Below, piece after piece: positions 17,453 through 26,602 of a stretch of 64,000 nt of DNA (position 1 is the stretch's first letter; each line of letters starts with the position of its first letter). Location: assembly GCA_035378955.1 (NCBI GenBank), contig DAOSUS010000008.1:23025-87024 (forward strand), written 5' to 3'. This DNA is from Candidatus Hydrogenedens sp. GTDB taxonomy: Bacteria; Hydrogenedentota; Hydrogenedentia; Hydrogenedentales; Hydrogenedentaceae. Both the position numbers and the translations under genes were made by a program. The notes under the pieces are model-generated. The model had not been told where the DNA came from and did not search any database. It saw only the letters and a program-made list of their open reading frames with translations.

Positions 17453-20400
17453 GTGAAAAAATATCTATTACCCATTTCATTAGGTTTGTTTTCAATTACT
17501 GCACAAGCATTGCTTGTGCGTGATTTCTTACATTGTATCGAAGAAAACGAACTTACATTAGGTATTCTTTACTTCTTTTGGTTTTTATGGATTATTCCCG
17601 GCTCTCTTGTTGGAAAACTTTTTTACAAATATTCCTACCTTTTTCCGATTACCTCTCTTCTCTATATTCCATCATGGTTATGGGGTCATTTTCTGGTTCG
17701 TAATTCACGATATATCTCGGATATCCCAACATATGAACTCTTTAACATCCACGACCTCTTTTTATATTCTGCAATAGCACCCGCAGGGATAAGTTTCTTT
17801 ACAGGATTTTTATTTACCCATTGTGTCTTATGGTGGGAGAACAATTTTATCCATAAAACAAGTAATTCCCAACCTTCGACAATAGTTCGTCATGTATATG
17901 CTTATGAGGCTTTAGGTGCAGTATTGGGTGGAGTTATTACCTCTATTAGTATTTTTTTGGGACTTTCTCATTGGATACCCTTTTGTATTTCCGTATGGTT
18001 TCTAATTACTTCCTCTCTATTATCATTAGATTATCCATTCTTGGAAAAAGTATTACCTATTGCTCTTCTTCCATTACTCCTACTATCAACATTCCTTCTG
18101 GAATCGTGGGAAAACAAATCCCTGTGGAATCATATTACAAAAAATGAAAATTTTAAAGGGAAAATAATTACTCAAAAAGGGGAATATTTATACGGGTATG
18201 ATAATAGCCAATTTATCCTTCTACGAAACCTCAAGCCCGTATTAAGTTTTCCAAATCAGGAATACGGTTTGCATTTACTATCTACTTTCCTTGCCCAGAA
18301 AAATGATGCAAAAAACATTCTACTTATAGGAGAACCTTTTCTTTATACATTACCCTATTTAATAAATATCAACAGTATAGAAAAAATTTTATGGATACCT
18401 TTTGACTTTGAACTATCCACAAAAATTATTCCATTATTATCTGAAAATTCTCTTTTTAATAATAAAAAACTCGTATTTCCACAAGCCGAACCCCATTCTT
18501 TTTTGAAAAATACGGACGATAGATTTGACATTATCCTTGTCTATACAAGTGACCCACAAACTATTTCTTCTAATCAATATTTAACGGATAGTTTTTTTAC
18601 TTTGCTCAAAACTCATCTTGCAGATAAAGGTATAGGAGGTATTCGAATTTCGGGGGGAGAAAATTTTTTAGGTGGTGAAATAGCCACACTTGGCGCATCC
18701 ATATACTTTACTTTTCAGCAGGTATTTAAAGTTAATGCATTGAAACCCGGTAATGAAACATGGTTATTCGGCTCTTTAACTCACCCTATAAGCGAGCATA
18801 TACCAACCCTTGAACAACGATTGTCCGTCATATCTCAACAAATTTCAGAAATCAAACCCAATATTGTAAGAGACTTATATCCCGCAGATAGAATTATTTT
18901 TCAAAAAAATCGTTATGAAGAAGTAAAGAAATTTATCCATGAAGACTACTTAATTGCCACAGAGAACAAATATCTCGGCTTTTTATATAGTAATCTTTTA
19001 TATCTCTGGAAACAGGGTTATTCGGGATTATTAGATAAAATTATTACCATTAAACAAATTACCCTTTTTCTTATAATCTCATCTCCCTTATGTTTCATAT
19101 TAGCCCGCGGAATATATAAACGAAAATCTATTCAGAAAGGAAAAGAAAAATATCTTTCTACTACATTAGAGACATACTTTGCTATTTTTGTTATTGGCAC
19201 CATTGGCATGGGGATTACTATCCTACTACTTATACAATTTCAATACCGTTATGGGACTCTTTCAACTTATATCGGGCTATTATCATCTATGTTTATGCTG
19301 GGACTTTCAATAAGTCCTATTATTTTTAATTTTCTGTATGCAGACAAAAATAATAAACGACCTTTCTTTGTTCTCCTCTTTCTTGTTTCTATTTGTATTT
19401 GCTATACCCTTGTAATACTGTTTGTTTTACCTCCCTATTTTTATACTTACCTCGCTATATTCTTTTTATGGGGGCTTACTTTATCTTTTCTTCTCTCCCT
19501 GTTCCTGAATAACTTAGATAAAGAAGCAGAAACCGCTCAAATTGCTGTAAATTTAGAGGTATGGGACCACCTCGGAGCAGGAATAGGGGCTTTTATATTC
19601 CCTATTATTCTACTTCCGATTTTAGGATTACAATATGCCATCGGATATATTCTTTTTTCTCTACTCCTAATTCTTCTATGTATTCCCCTTCTTCAAAAAA
19701 TCCCCACATCCCAGTCTCCGTCATGGGGAAGAATTTATGGATATACGCTATTCCCTATTCTTGTATTATGCTTTATCTCTACAGAGATATATTACCGTTC
19801 TACAGTTCCTTTACCCGAAGATACATTTACAAAAATCGCACAGGAATTATCTGATGGGGGAAAACTCCAACCGGAAACAACAACTCTTCCTGATAACAGG
19901 GAAATTCGTTACTATTCCGTTATAAAAAAGGATGAAAACCAGAATGAAATTATTTCCTACATCTTTTCCACTGCCTCTCTTTTCAAGGTAATTGGATATG
20001 GTGGAGAAATAGACATTGCAGTTAAAGTATCACAGGAAGGAATCATTGAAAATATTAAGGTCATTCAATCCAATGAAACTCCTGATTATCTATCTCTTGT
20101 TGAAAATTACTTCTTTTCATATAAAGGGAAAAATATATTCCGACCCGAAACTATATCGGTAATAGATGCCGTTAGCGGAGCCACAACAACCTCTGATGCT
20201 GTAAAAAGAGCTGTTCAGTTTGCGGGAAAGGAATTTGCTCAGATTATCCAGAACAATAACATAAATCGCTCGGAAACATTATTTACCTATGGGACCTCTA
20301 CCCCAACAACATATTCCGTATATATCTTTCTATTATTTATTCTTCTGGCAATAATCTTTCGATTTTTCTATAAAGACTTGCTTCGAACATTATGGTTAAT

Positions 20401-21010
20401 TTCTGTAGTAGTCATTTTAGGCTTCTGGTTAAATATTCAATACGGACTTTACTCTATCGTTCAATTATTATCTGCTGACAAGTTACAATTTCATTTTACT
20501 ATCTCAACCCTTTTAACCATCGGCATCCCAGTTCTTGTTCTTATTAATGGAAATATTTACTGCGGATATTTATGTCCATTCGGGGCACTGTCGGAACTAA
20601 TAAGTAAATTTAATTGGATAAATAAAAGAATAACTCCTACGAAAAAAACATGGTATACAGCCCGACAATTTAAATTTATTCTTGCCTTTTTATTTTTCTT
20701 AATATACTTTTTTATACGAAAAAATAAACTCATTAGCATTGACCCTTTACTTTCCTTTTTCACCCTGGATATGTCAAACTATATAACAATATTTGGAATT
20801 TGTGTTTTGCTGGCAAGTCTTTTTTATAACCGTTTCTGGTGCAGGGTGCTTTGTCCCACAGGTGCTTTTTTAAGTTTAATCCAATCCTTTCGGATATTTT
20901 CATTCTTCTGGCAAAGAACTTTCCCTGCACATTGCGACCTTGGAATATCAAGAACTGAAGAAATAGACTGTATTCAATGTAATCGGTGCTACAAACATGA
21001 AAAGAAATGA
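17453..21010 (+). CDS. giant membrane fusion: spermidine-synthase-like + flavinylated FMN-binding domain + NapH/NosR-like Fe-S domain
   Basis: The protein has 1185 residues and a GTG start 2 bp after the upstream stop. Residues 1-215 hold several membrane helices. Residues about 225-500 form a degenerate spermidine-synthase-like Rossmann domain (NILLIGEPFLYTLPYL, then FDIILVYTSDPQ). Residues about 540-760 are a second helix bundle. A helix at about 762-783 leads to a periplasmic FMN-binding domain (about 795-930) with the flavinylation motif D905-AVSGA-T911. NapH/NosR-type helices follow with CGYLCP (C1037, C1041), CRVLCP (C1130, C1134) and a tail C1161...CIQCNRC (C1173, C1176, C1179). Covalent FMN on such a Thr is added by ApbE; no apbE is in the window. 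The chain suggests transmembrane electron flow. The tail ends just where a second CxxxCP normally appears. Confidence 0.88.
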   Translation: MKKYLLPISLGLFSITAQALLVRDFLHCIEENELTLGILYFFWFLWIIPGSLVGKLFYKYSYLFPITSLLYIPSWLWGHFLVRNSRYISDIPTYELFNIHDLFLYSAIAPAGISFFTGFLFTHCVLWWENNFIHKTSNSQPSTIVRHVYAYEALGAVLGGVITSISIFLGLSHWIPFCISVWFLITSSLLSLDYPFLEKVLPIALLPLLLLSTFLLESWENKSLWNHITKNENFKGKIITQKGEYLYGYDNSQFILLRNLKPVLSFPNQEYGLHLLSTFLAQKNDAKNILLIGEPFLYTLPYLININSIEKILWIPFDFELSTKIIPLLSENSLFNNKKLVFPQAEPHSFLKNTDDRFDIILVYTSDPQTISSNQYLTDSFFTLLKTHLADKGIGGIRISGGENFLGGEIATLGASIYFTFQQVFKVNALKPGNETWLFGSLTHPISEHIPTLEQRLSVISQQISEIKPNIVRDLYPADRIIFQKNRYEEVKKFIHEDYLIATENKYLGFLYSNLLYLWKQGYSGLLDKIITIKQITLFLIISSPLCFILARGIYKRKSIQKGKEKYLSTTLETYFAIFVIGTIGMGITILLLIQFQYRYGTLSTYIGLLSSMFMLGLSISPIIFNFLYADKNNKRPFFVLLFLVSICICYTLVILFVLPPYFYTYLAIFFLWGLTLSFLLSLFLNNLDKEAETAQIAVNLEVWDHLGAGIGAFIFPIILLPILGLQYAIGYILFSLLLILLCIPLLQKIPTSQSPSWGRIYGYTLFPILVLCFISTEIYYRSTVPLPEDTFTKIAQELSDGGKLQPETTTLPDNREIRYYSVIKKDENQNEIISYIFSTASLFKVIGYGGEIDIAVKVSQEGIIENIKVIQSNETPDYLSLVENYFFSYKGKNIFRPETISVIDAVSGATTTSDAVKRAVQFAGKEFAQIIQNNNINRSETLFTYGTSTPTTYSVYIFLLFILLAIIFRFFYKDLLRTLWLISVVVILGFWLNIQYGLYSIVQLLSADKLQFHFTISTLLTIGIPVLVLINGNIYCGYLCPFGALSELISKFNWINKRITPTKKTWYTARQFKFILAFLFFLIYFFIRKNKLISIDPLLSFFTLDMSNYITIFGICVLLASLFYNRFWCRVLCPTGAFLSLIQSFRIFSFFWQRTFPAHCDLGISRTEEIDCIQCNRCYKHEKK

Positions 21011-21320
21011 TTTTATTTTTTTAACTGTTTCATTACTCTACACCACTACTTTTATTGTTATCCTTCTTTACCATGTCTTACCTGAAAAATCATCAGCAGA
21101 ATTATCTTCTATACAGACAGAAGGAACTTCAATTAAACCTACAGGAACCGCAACCGATATTGAAAAAATTAAAAGCATGATAAAAACTAACAAACTTTCA
21201 GATAAGGAAGCCCTGTTTTATAAAAAGTTGACAGAGGAAGAAAATAATAAAAATGCAAACCCTAAAGAACATCAACAAATTCGCAAGCGATGGAGACGAG
21301 GTAGGCAAGGAGAAAATTAA
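20997..21320 (+). CDS. small single-pass membrane protein, translationally coupled to the redox fusion protein
   Basis: The 107-residue frame starts 14 bp before the end of the upstream gene, in another frame. It has one N-terminal helix (FIFLTVSLLYTTTFIVILLYHVL) that could be a signal anchor, a Ser/Thr-rich linker, and a highly charged tail (KLSDKEALFYKKLTEEE ending RKRWRRGRQGEN). No family is recognised. The coupling suggests a small partner of the membrane electron conduit. A frameshift joining it to the upstream Fe-S domain is unlikely, because this frame opens with its own signal anchor and contains no cysteine. Confidence 0.65.
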   Translation: MKRNDFIFLTVSLLYTTTFIVILLYHVLPEKSSAELSSIQTEGTSIKPTGTATDIEKIKSMIKTNKLSDKEALFYKKLTEEENNKNANPKEHQQIRKRWRRGRQGEN

Positions 21321-21402
21321 AATTTATATTTAAATATAAATCCTTTTTAAAGATTTGTTAATATAAACCCAGTTTTCAAATACAGACATAGGAGTTGCCT
21401 TA

Positions 21403-23574
21403 ATGAAGCAAAAACAAACAAATATCCTTTCTGATATACAAACATTAGACTTATTAGAAAAATATAAAATACCTGCTGCTGATTTTCGCATCTGCCATAA
21501 TTTAAATGAAGTTATTTCAGCCTCGAAAGAATTAGGATTTCCAATAACAATTAAAGGGATGGTAGAAGGGATTGCCCATAAAAGCGATTTGGGATTGGTA
21601 AAAACAGGTTTAAAATCGGAAGAAGATTTATTAACAGCAACAAAAGAAATACAGAACAACTCCCAAAATCATTGTTTATCAGGCTTTTTATTACAAAAAC
21701 ATATTTTTGGGAAACGAGAACTTATTGTTGGAGGAATGAAACATAATGAATATGGTTTATGTGTTTACATTGGGATAGGAGGTATTTTTGTAGAAGCGGT
21801 AGAGGATGTGGCTTTCCGTGCTGCCCCTATCAGTGAAATTGATTTACAAGAAATGATTTCAGAATTGCATTTCAAAAAAATCTTTCAATCTTTCCGCGGA
21901 GACCCTCCCATTGATACACAAAAACTTTTTGCCATAATAAAATCTATTGAAAATCTATTAGGTAATGAAACAGAAATTAGTCAATTGGAATTAAATCCCA
22001 TTTTAATACATCATGATGCACCTATTGCCGTAGATGCACTTACGGTTAAAGGAAATACCCCTGTAAAGGATATTCAGCCGAGAATTACCTCACTTGATTT
22101 TAATAAATTATTAAAACTATTTGAACCAGAAAGTATAGCCATTGTTGGTATAACAGATACCCCAATCAAATGGGGTTTTCGTGTTCTATTTAATACTCTG
22201 GAAGGCGGATATACAGGAAAAATATATGGTGTCAATCCGAAACGGAGTGAGGTCTTAAATATTCCTTGCTATCCTTCAATTTCTGCCTTGCCTGAAGTAG
22301 TTGATTTAGCAGTTATTATTGTTCCGCCTCCAGCTGTTCAGCCTTCGGTTCAGGAATGTATTCAAAAAGGTATCCAAGTTGTATTGGTCATAACAGCAGG
22401 TTTCGGGGAATTAAATGATGAATTGGCTCAAACCGCTCAAGATAAATTAAAACAAATTGCCCTTGAAAATGACCTGTATCTTATCGGTCCCAATTGTGCC
22501 GGCGTCGTTAGTCCAGACCCTAAAAAACTGTATTGTTCTATGATAGGAAGATATCCACAACCCGGAGGATTAGGCATCTTATCTCAGAGTGGGAATATCG
22601 GTAATACAGCAATGAGTTGGGCTATGGAGCATCATTTAGGACTGTCAAGGTTTATTAGTACAGGGAATGAAGCCGTCATTAAGAACTATCACTACCTAAA
22701 CTTTTTAGGTTCTGACCCCAAAACGAAAGTAATTTTTTCTTATATTGAAAGTGCAAAAGATATTCATCTTTTCTTCAACGAATTAAAACATGTAACGCAG
22801 AAAAAACCAGTAATAATATTGAAAGGTGGTAAAACACAAGCAGGTTCTCGTGCTGCATCCTCTCATACCGGAGCATTAGCCACGGATTACCGATTATTTC
22901 GTGGAATTTGTGTCCAACAAGGAGCCCTACTAACTGAAGATGTTTATGAAGCCGTAGAGACAGCCCACCTTCTTTCTAATGTTCCACTACCCCGAGGAAG
23001 GAATGTAGGTATTTTATCGCAGGGAGGTGGTTGGGGTGTGATTTCTGCAGATGTATGCACAAAAGCAGGATTAAATGTTATACCTCTATCTGAAAACACA
23101 TTAAAAAGATTAGATGCCATTATGCCTAAATGGTGGAACCGAACAAATCCTGTAGATATGGTAGCAGGGACAGATATGGACTTATTCAAAAATTCTATGG
23201 AAATACTAATTCAGGACGAGGAAATTGATATTCTGGTTATTTTAGGTATTGGCTACATTGGCAGTGCCTATATCCGTTTACAAAATTCAGAACGGGCAAA
23301 AAATTTGGGACTTAACAAGCTATCTGAAATCGGAACTCAATTTGAGATAAAAGATGCAGAAGAAATTGCAAAACTCATGCAAACCTATCAAAAACCTATT
23401 ATTGTAGCTTCCGACACAACTATTCTATCTCACGGTCAAAATATAAACCCCGTGCTAAAAAGATTAGAAGAAATGAACATTTATGTTTTCCAAAATCCAA
23501 CCAACATGGCCAAAGCTATTGCCCACCTCTGCCGATATAGCGAATACATCAGAAATACACCACGAACTTTTTAA
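21403..23574 (+). CDS. ADP-forming acyl-CoA synthetase (acetate-CoA ligase type), beta-alpha domain order
   Basis: Residues about 5-225 form the ATP-grasp beta part (GIAHKSDLGLVKTGL with its His, GIGGIFVEAVEDVAFR, and QLELNPILI at its end). Residues about 235-330 are the CoA-binding Rossmann domain (ESIAIVGIT, GVNPKRSEV). The succinyl-CoA-ligase-like domains follow, with ILSQSGNIGN and SSHTGALA, the latter containing the phosphorylated His. The enzyme interconverts an acyl-CoA plus ADP and phosphate with the free acid plus ATP, giving substrate-level phosphorylation in anaerobes. In many one-chain homologues alpha precedes beta; here beta comes first. The acid substrate is unknown. It may be separate from the redox operon, 82 bp downstream of it. 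Confidence 0.9.
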   Translation: MKQKQTNILSDIQTLDLLEKYKIPAADFRICHNLNEVISASKELGFPITIKGMVEGIAHKSDLGLVKTGLKSEEDLLTATKEIQNNSQNHCLSGFLLQKHIFGKRELIVGGMKHNEYGLCVYIGIGGIFVEAVEDVAFRAAPISEIDLQEMISELHFKKIFQSFRGDPPIDTQKLFAIIKSIENLLGNETEISQLELNPILIHHDAPIAVDALTVKGNTPVKDIQPRITSLDFNKLLKLFEPESIAIVGITDTPIKWGFRVLFNTLEGGYTGKIYGVNPKRSEVLNIPCYPSISALPEVVDLAVIIVPPPAVQPSVQECIQKGIQVVLVITAGFGELNDELAQTAQDKLKQIALENDLYLIGPNCAGVVSPDPKKLYCSMIGRYPQPGGLGILSQSGNIGNTAMSWAMEHHLGLSRFISTGNEAVIKNYHYLNFLGSDPKTKVIFSYIESAKDIHLFFNELKHVTQKKPVIILKGGKTQAGSRAASSHTGALATDYRLFRGICVQQGALLTEDVYEAVETAHLLSNVPLPRGRNVGILSQGGGWGVISADVCTKAGLNVIPLSENTLKRLDAIMPKWWNRTNPVDMVAGTDMDLFKNSMEILIQDEEIDILVILGIGYIGSAYIRLQNSERAKNLGLNKLSEIGTQFEIKDAEEIAKLMQTYQKPIIVASDTTILSHGQNINPVLKRLEEMNIYVFQNPTNMAKAIAHLCRYSEYIRNTPRTF

Positions 23575-23677
23575 TTCATTTATCAATATACTTACAGCAA
23601 AACTTATCGTATCTCTTTTGATAATAAAATCTTGTTTTCAATAGTAGTTTAAATATACCCGTATTTCTCTAATAAAC

Positions 23678-23753
23678 ATAATCTTTCCACTCACATAATC
23701 CAATTAAAATATTATCTGCACCCGATACAGAACTATCCCCATGGAAAGATTAT
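23678..23753. repeat. 12-bp perfect inverted repeat between convergent genes
   Basis: ATAATCTTTCCA (23678-23689) is exactly mirrored by TGGAAAGATTAT (23742-23753), with 52 nt between. CCTTTTTAG follows the right arm. It lies in the 216-bp spacer between the acyl-CoA synthetase and the convergent amidotransferase, so a bulky transcription end signal is the simplest reading. The loop is too long for a standard terminator. No tRNA or ORF is seen here. Confidence 0.4.
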
Positions 23754-23790
23754 CCTTTTTAGAATAACATTACAACCGAATATTTAAAAT

Positions 23791-24654
23791 TTATTTTTTG
23801 GGAATTCGAGGTTTGATAATGTGTTCTATCCAATTAATAAATTCACATTCACGAATTTTATCATCAATTAAATCGTCATCAATTTTATATTGCCAACGAA
23901 TATACTTCAGGGAGGGATTTTCATGTACCATTTCGAGACGCGTTACATATATCATCATATCTTCATGGTCTCGAAACATCCCTTGCTGGATAAGTTTTGG
24001 CTCACGAGCAATAATCAACCGTGCGACTTCATGAAGATTGTATTCAGGGTGGTATTGTGTTGCCCAAAAAACTCCTTTTTTATAATGTACTTCACATGCC
24101 TGAACAGTACTCCAATCGTTCCCTGCCAATAAGATTGCGCCATCGGCTAATTTTGTTACCTGGTCATCATGACTGACAAAATGAGAATATACTTCAGGCT
24201 TCCCCTGAAACATGGGATGTTTTTTCCCTTCTTCCGTCAGTCGGATTTTTGTAGCAATTCCCATTTCGCGTCCTTTGGGGTGAGGTTCAACCTTTCCACC
24301 TGCAGAATAGTTGGCTAATTGAATTCCCCAGCAACTTCCAATTTGTGGAATTCCTGCTTCATAACAACGCTGACACAAGCGTATATGGGCTTGAACTCTT
24401 GGGTCATCTTCATGATAAATTGTCAGATTACATCCGGGCCAGATAACCCCAGTGTATTGACTTAATTGTTCATCGGTCGGAGGGACAGCACCTTCATCAC
24501 TGCTATACCAAATATCATATTCTGCCTCTGGCAAGTATTTTATAAGTAAATCAGCATAAAGCACTCCGGCAAGTTTCATGCCTACCTGTTCAAATTGTTC
24601 ACGGCTTTTCACAGAATAGCCATCTACTATAAGAAATCGTGGGGCTTTACTCAT
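23791..24654 (-). CDS. class I glutamine amidotransferase-like protein
   Basis: The GATase1 fold is marked by the nucleophile elbow GSCWGIQL (Cys about residue 100) and the downstream His-Glu pair in WATQYHPEYN. The rest of the triad is therefore intact. The 287-residue length and absence of a synthetase domain match stand-alone GMP-synthase-like amidotransferases, whose partners often act on other nitrogen acceptors or cleave gamma-glutamyl bonds. The C-terminal 60 residues (charged, with TRLEMVHENP) are an extension beyond the core. It is cytoplasmic. It is the second gene after the HAD protein, 54 bp downstream, so probably co-transcribed. GGAG precedes the ATG. Confidence 0.88.
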   Translation of the reverse strand: MSKAPRFLIVDGYSVKSREQFEQVGMKLAGVLYADLLIKYLPEAEYDIWYSSDEGAVPPTDEQLSQYTGVIWPGCNLTIYHEDDPRVQAHIRLCQRCYEAGIPQIGSCWGIQLANYSAGGKVEPHPKGREMGIATKIRLTEEGKKHPMFQGKPEVYSHFVSHDDQVTKLADGAILLAGNDWSTVQACEVHYKKGVFWATQYHPEYNLHEVARLIIAREPKLIQQGMFRDHEDMMIYVTRLEMVHENPSLKYIRWQYKIDDDLIDDKIRECEFINWIEHIIKPRIPKK

Positions 24655-24708
24655 ACGAACTACTCCTTATACTACAATTTTTATTTTTATATTCATTAGA
24701 AACATCAC

Positions 24709-25470
24709 TTAATTTTCTATATCTAATTCTTGAATAATGTCAGGCAAGTCCTCATATTTTTTACAAATAGCATCCGGACAGGCACCATCTAAAGGTCTTT
24801 CTTTCACTGCTGTCAAAAGCACACCTCTTGCTCCTACGGCTTGCGGTCCTAAAATATCATTATGCGGACGGTCTCCAACATGGACAATATTTTGTAGTTC
24901 AATATCAAAATGTCGGGCTACTGCTTCAAAAACTGCTGGATGGGGCTTTGATACACCTATTTCATCAGAAAAAACAAAGTAGTCAAAAAAGGGATACATA
25001 CCCGCTTCTTTTAATAGGATTCGCAAATTTCTGCCAGGTGTAAAAATAGCATCTGATATGATAGCCAACTTGTATTGTTCCCTCAATTTTCTTAATGCAT
25101 CTACGGCACCTGGTACAGGGTCGGGCATATATTGAACTTCCATATCTTCGTAAGATACAACTATCTCATCAAAAATATTCTTCGGGAGGGAACGACCTAA
25201 TCCTTCTAATAAAACCGAAACCCGTTCGGCTACCGTCCAGGTTACAAGTTGGTCATGCCATACTTTACGAAAGGCAGCATCCACCACATCGAAAGCAGTA
25301 TCAACAAGAATACGGTCAATCGGTGCAATTTTTGATAACGCATTATAGAGTATTTCTCGCCGTGAAACTTTTTTAGTTTGTAAACCCGCCTTTGCTCTTT
25401 TGGGTTCATCACTATCATCAATAAAAAGGCAATCCCATAAATCAAAGGTAACTACCTTAACCTTTGCCAC
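24709..25470 (-). CDS. HAD-superfamily hydrolase (dehalogenase/phosphatase-like)
   Basis: HAD motifs are in order: motif I VVTFDLWDCL (nucleophile Asp at about residue 10), motif II IISDAIF, motif III Lys in GVSKPHPAVF, and motif IV VGDRPHNDI. The position two after the nucleophile is Trp rather than the Asp used by phosphatases as general acid. The protein thus resembles the DxW/DxY subgroup that includes haloacid-dehalogenase-like members, and its reaction is uncertain. The cap is helical (about residues 20-100). The start is GTG with TGGAGAA upstream. It is paired with the amidotransferase gene downstream. Confidence 0.88.
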   Translation of the reverse strand: MAKVKVVTFDLWDCLFIDDSDEPKRAKAGLQTKKVSRREILYNALSKIAPIDRILVDTAFDVVDAAFRKVWHDQLVTWTVAERVSVLLEGLGRSLPKNIFDEIVVSYEDMEVQYMPDPVPGAVDALRKLREQYKLAIISDAIFTPGRNLRILLKEAGMYPFFDYFVFSDEIGVSKPHPAVFEAVARHFDIELQNIVHVGDRPHNDILGPQAVGARGVLLTAVKERPLDGACPDAICKKYEDLPDIIQELDIEN

Positions 25471-25562
25471 AATTTATTCTCCAGTTTGTAATATTTTTTT
25501 GTTATTTAAATACAATTTTAATGTTTATAGTTATAGAGGGGAAAGATGTGTAATTATAACAA

Positions 25563-26435
25563 TTATGAACCCCATTTGAAAACAGTTATAACAGGGAAAT
25601 GGTCTGAGGGATATTTGCCATTCTTGTTATAGACAATTGTCTCGCATCTTAATGGATGGTAGGGTCCTTTATACAAAATCCAATCAATACGATAATCGGA
25701 ATTTGAATCCGGGTCTTTAAATCCACACCATGTAGTCAAAGGACCTATTTTTTCATCTGCTTTCAACCAAGAATCGTTAAAACCATTACTCATAAAAATC
25801 TTCCATGGTTCTGATTTTTCACCTACTGCATTAAAATCGCCTGTAATTATAACAGGTAAATTTTCACCTTCCTTTTTTACTCTCTCACAGATAATCTCTG
25901 CCCCTTTTTGCCGAGCAATCTCACCTTTATGGTCAAGGTGCGTATTGATATAAAGAATTTCTTTGCCTGAAGGTTTATGCTTCAATTTTAACCATGTAAC
26001 AATCCGTGTGCAAACAGTATCCCATGATTTCGAACCGGGTTCTTCAGGAGTTTCTGAAATCCAGAAATATTTTGTATCTAAAACTTCCCATAAATCTTTC
26101 TTATAAAATACTGCTGTTTGTTCACTGGAACCGTCTTTTTCTCTACCTTTTCCCACATATAAATAAGATGGAATTTGTTCTGCAATATATTTCGCCTGAA
26201 AATCAAGACACTCTTGAGTTCCTAATAAATCAGGGTCATAATTTCTAATTACCTCGACAAGAATATCTTTTCTTTTGTCCCAGTGGTTAGGACCATCCAT
26301 TGCAGTGCCATAACGAAGATTAAAAGTCATTACTTTAATTGTTTCTTCTGCAAAACCTTGTTCAGCAAAAAAACAGATATTTGAAATCACGAGGAAACTA
26401 AAAGTTAAAAGGACTAAAAATAAAGTCTTTTTCAT
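25563..26435 (-). CDS. secreted endonuclease/exonuclease/phosphatase-fold hydrolase
   Basis: A Sec signal peptide (about residues 1-29, ending FAEQGFAEE) leads a complete EEP domain. The metal and catalytic residues are visible: TFNLRYGT, LLGTQECLDF (Glu), INTHLDHKG, ITGDFNAVG (Asp, Asn) and the terminal PSDHFPVI (Asp-His). Exported relatives annotated as nucleases, phosphodiesterases or sphingomyelinase-like enzymes share this layout, and the substrate cannot be told. It acts outside the cytoplasm. It stands alone, about 90 bp downstream of the divergent HAD gene's start, and is preceded by a short AT-rich spacer. Confidence 0.9.
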   Translation of the reverse strand: MKKTLFLVLLTFSFLVISNICFFAEQGFAEETIKVMTFNLRYGTAMDGPNHWDKRKDILVEVIRNYDPDLLGTQECLDFQAKYIAEQIPSYLYVGKGREKDGSSEQTAVFYKKDLWEVLDTKYFWISETPEEPGSKSWDTVCTRIVTWLKLKHKPSGKEILYINTHLDHKGEIARQKGAEIICERVKKEGENLPVIITGDFNAVGEKSEPWKIFMSNGFNDSWLKADEKIGPLTTWCGFKDPDSNSDYRIDWILYKGPYHPLRCETIVYNKNGKYPSDHFPVITVFKWGS

Positions 26436-26534
26436 ATCATTTTCCTTTTATATAATGTTTTTTTCTTAGACTTCAATATTACGAAATGACTTTTTAAATT
26501 ATCAAATTTAGAAAAAAACAATCATTCATAGGAA

Positions 26535-26574
26535 CAATAAAAAAGCACAGGTCACATCAAAATGTGACCTGCGC
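26535..26574 (-). terminator. rho-independent terminator of the KKA-peptide gene
   Basis: On the minus strand a stem of ten perfect base pairs (CAGGTCACAT/ATGTGACCTG, 26548-26557 with 26562-26571) and a 4-nt loop extends by two more G-C pairs after one mismatch. It runs straight into TTTTTTATTG. It starts 29 bp behind the stop codon of the small gene. Confidence 0.88.
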
Positions 26575-26602
26575 TTGAAAGAGTAGTAACTATTGTCCTA
26601 CT

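Noticed and set aside
20997..21320. Frameshifted continuation of the Fe-S tail of the 1185-residue protein
   Set aside because: The downstream frame has its own signal anchor and no cysteine at all, so it is a separate coupled gene.
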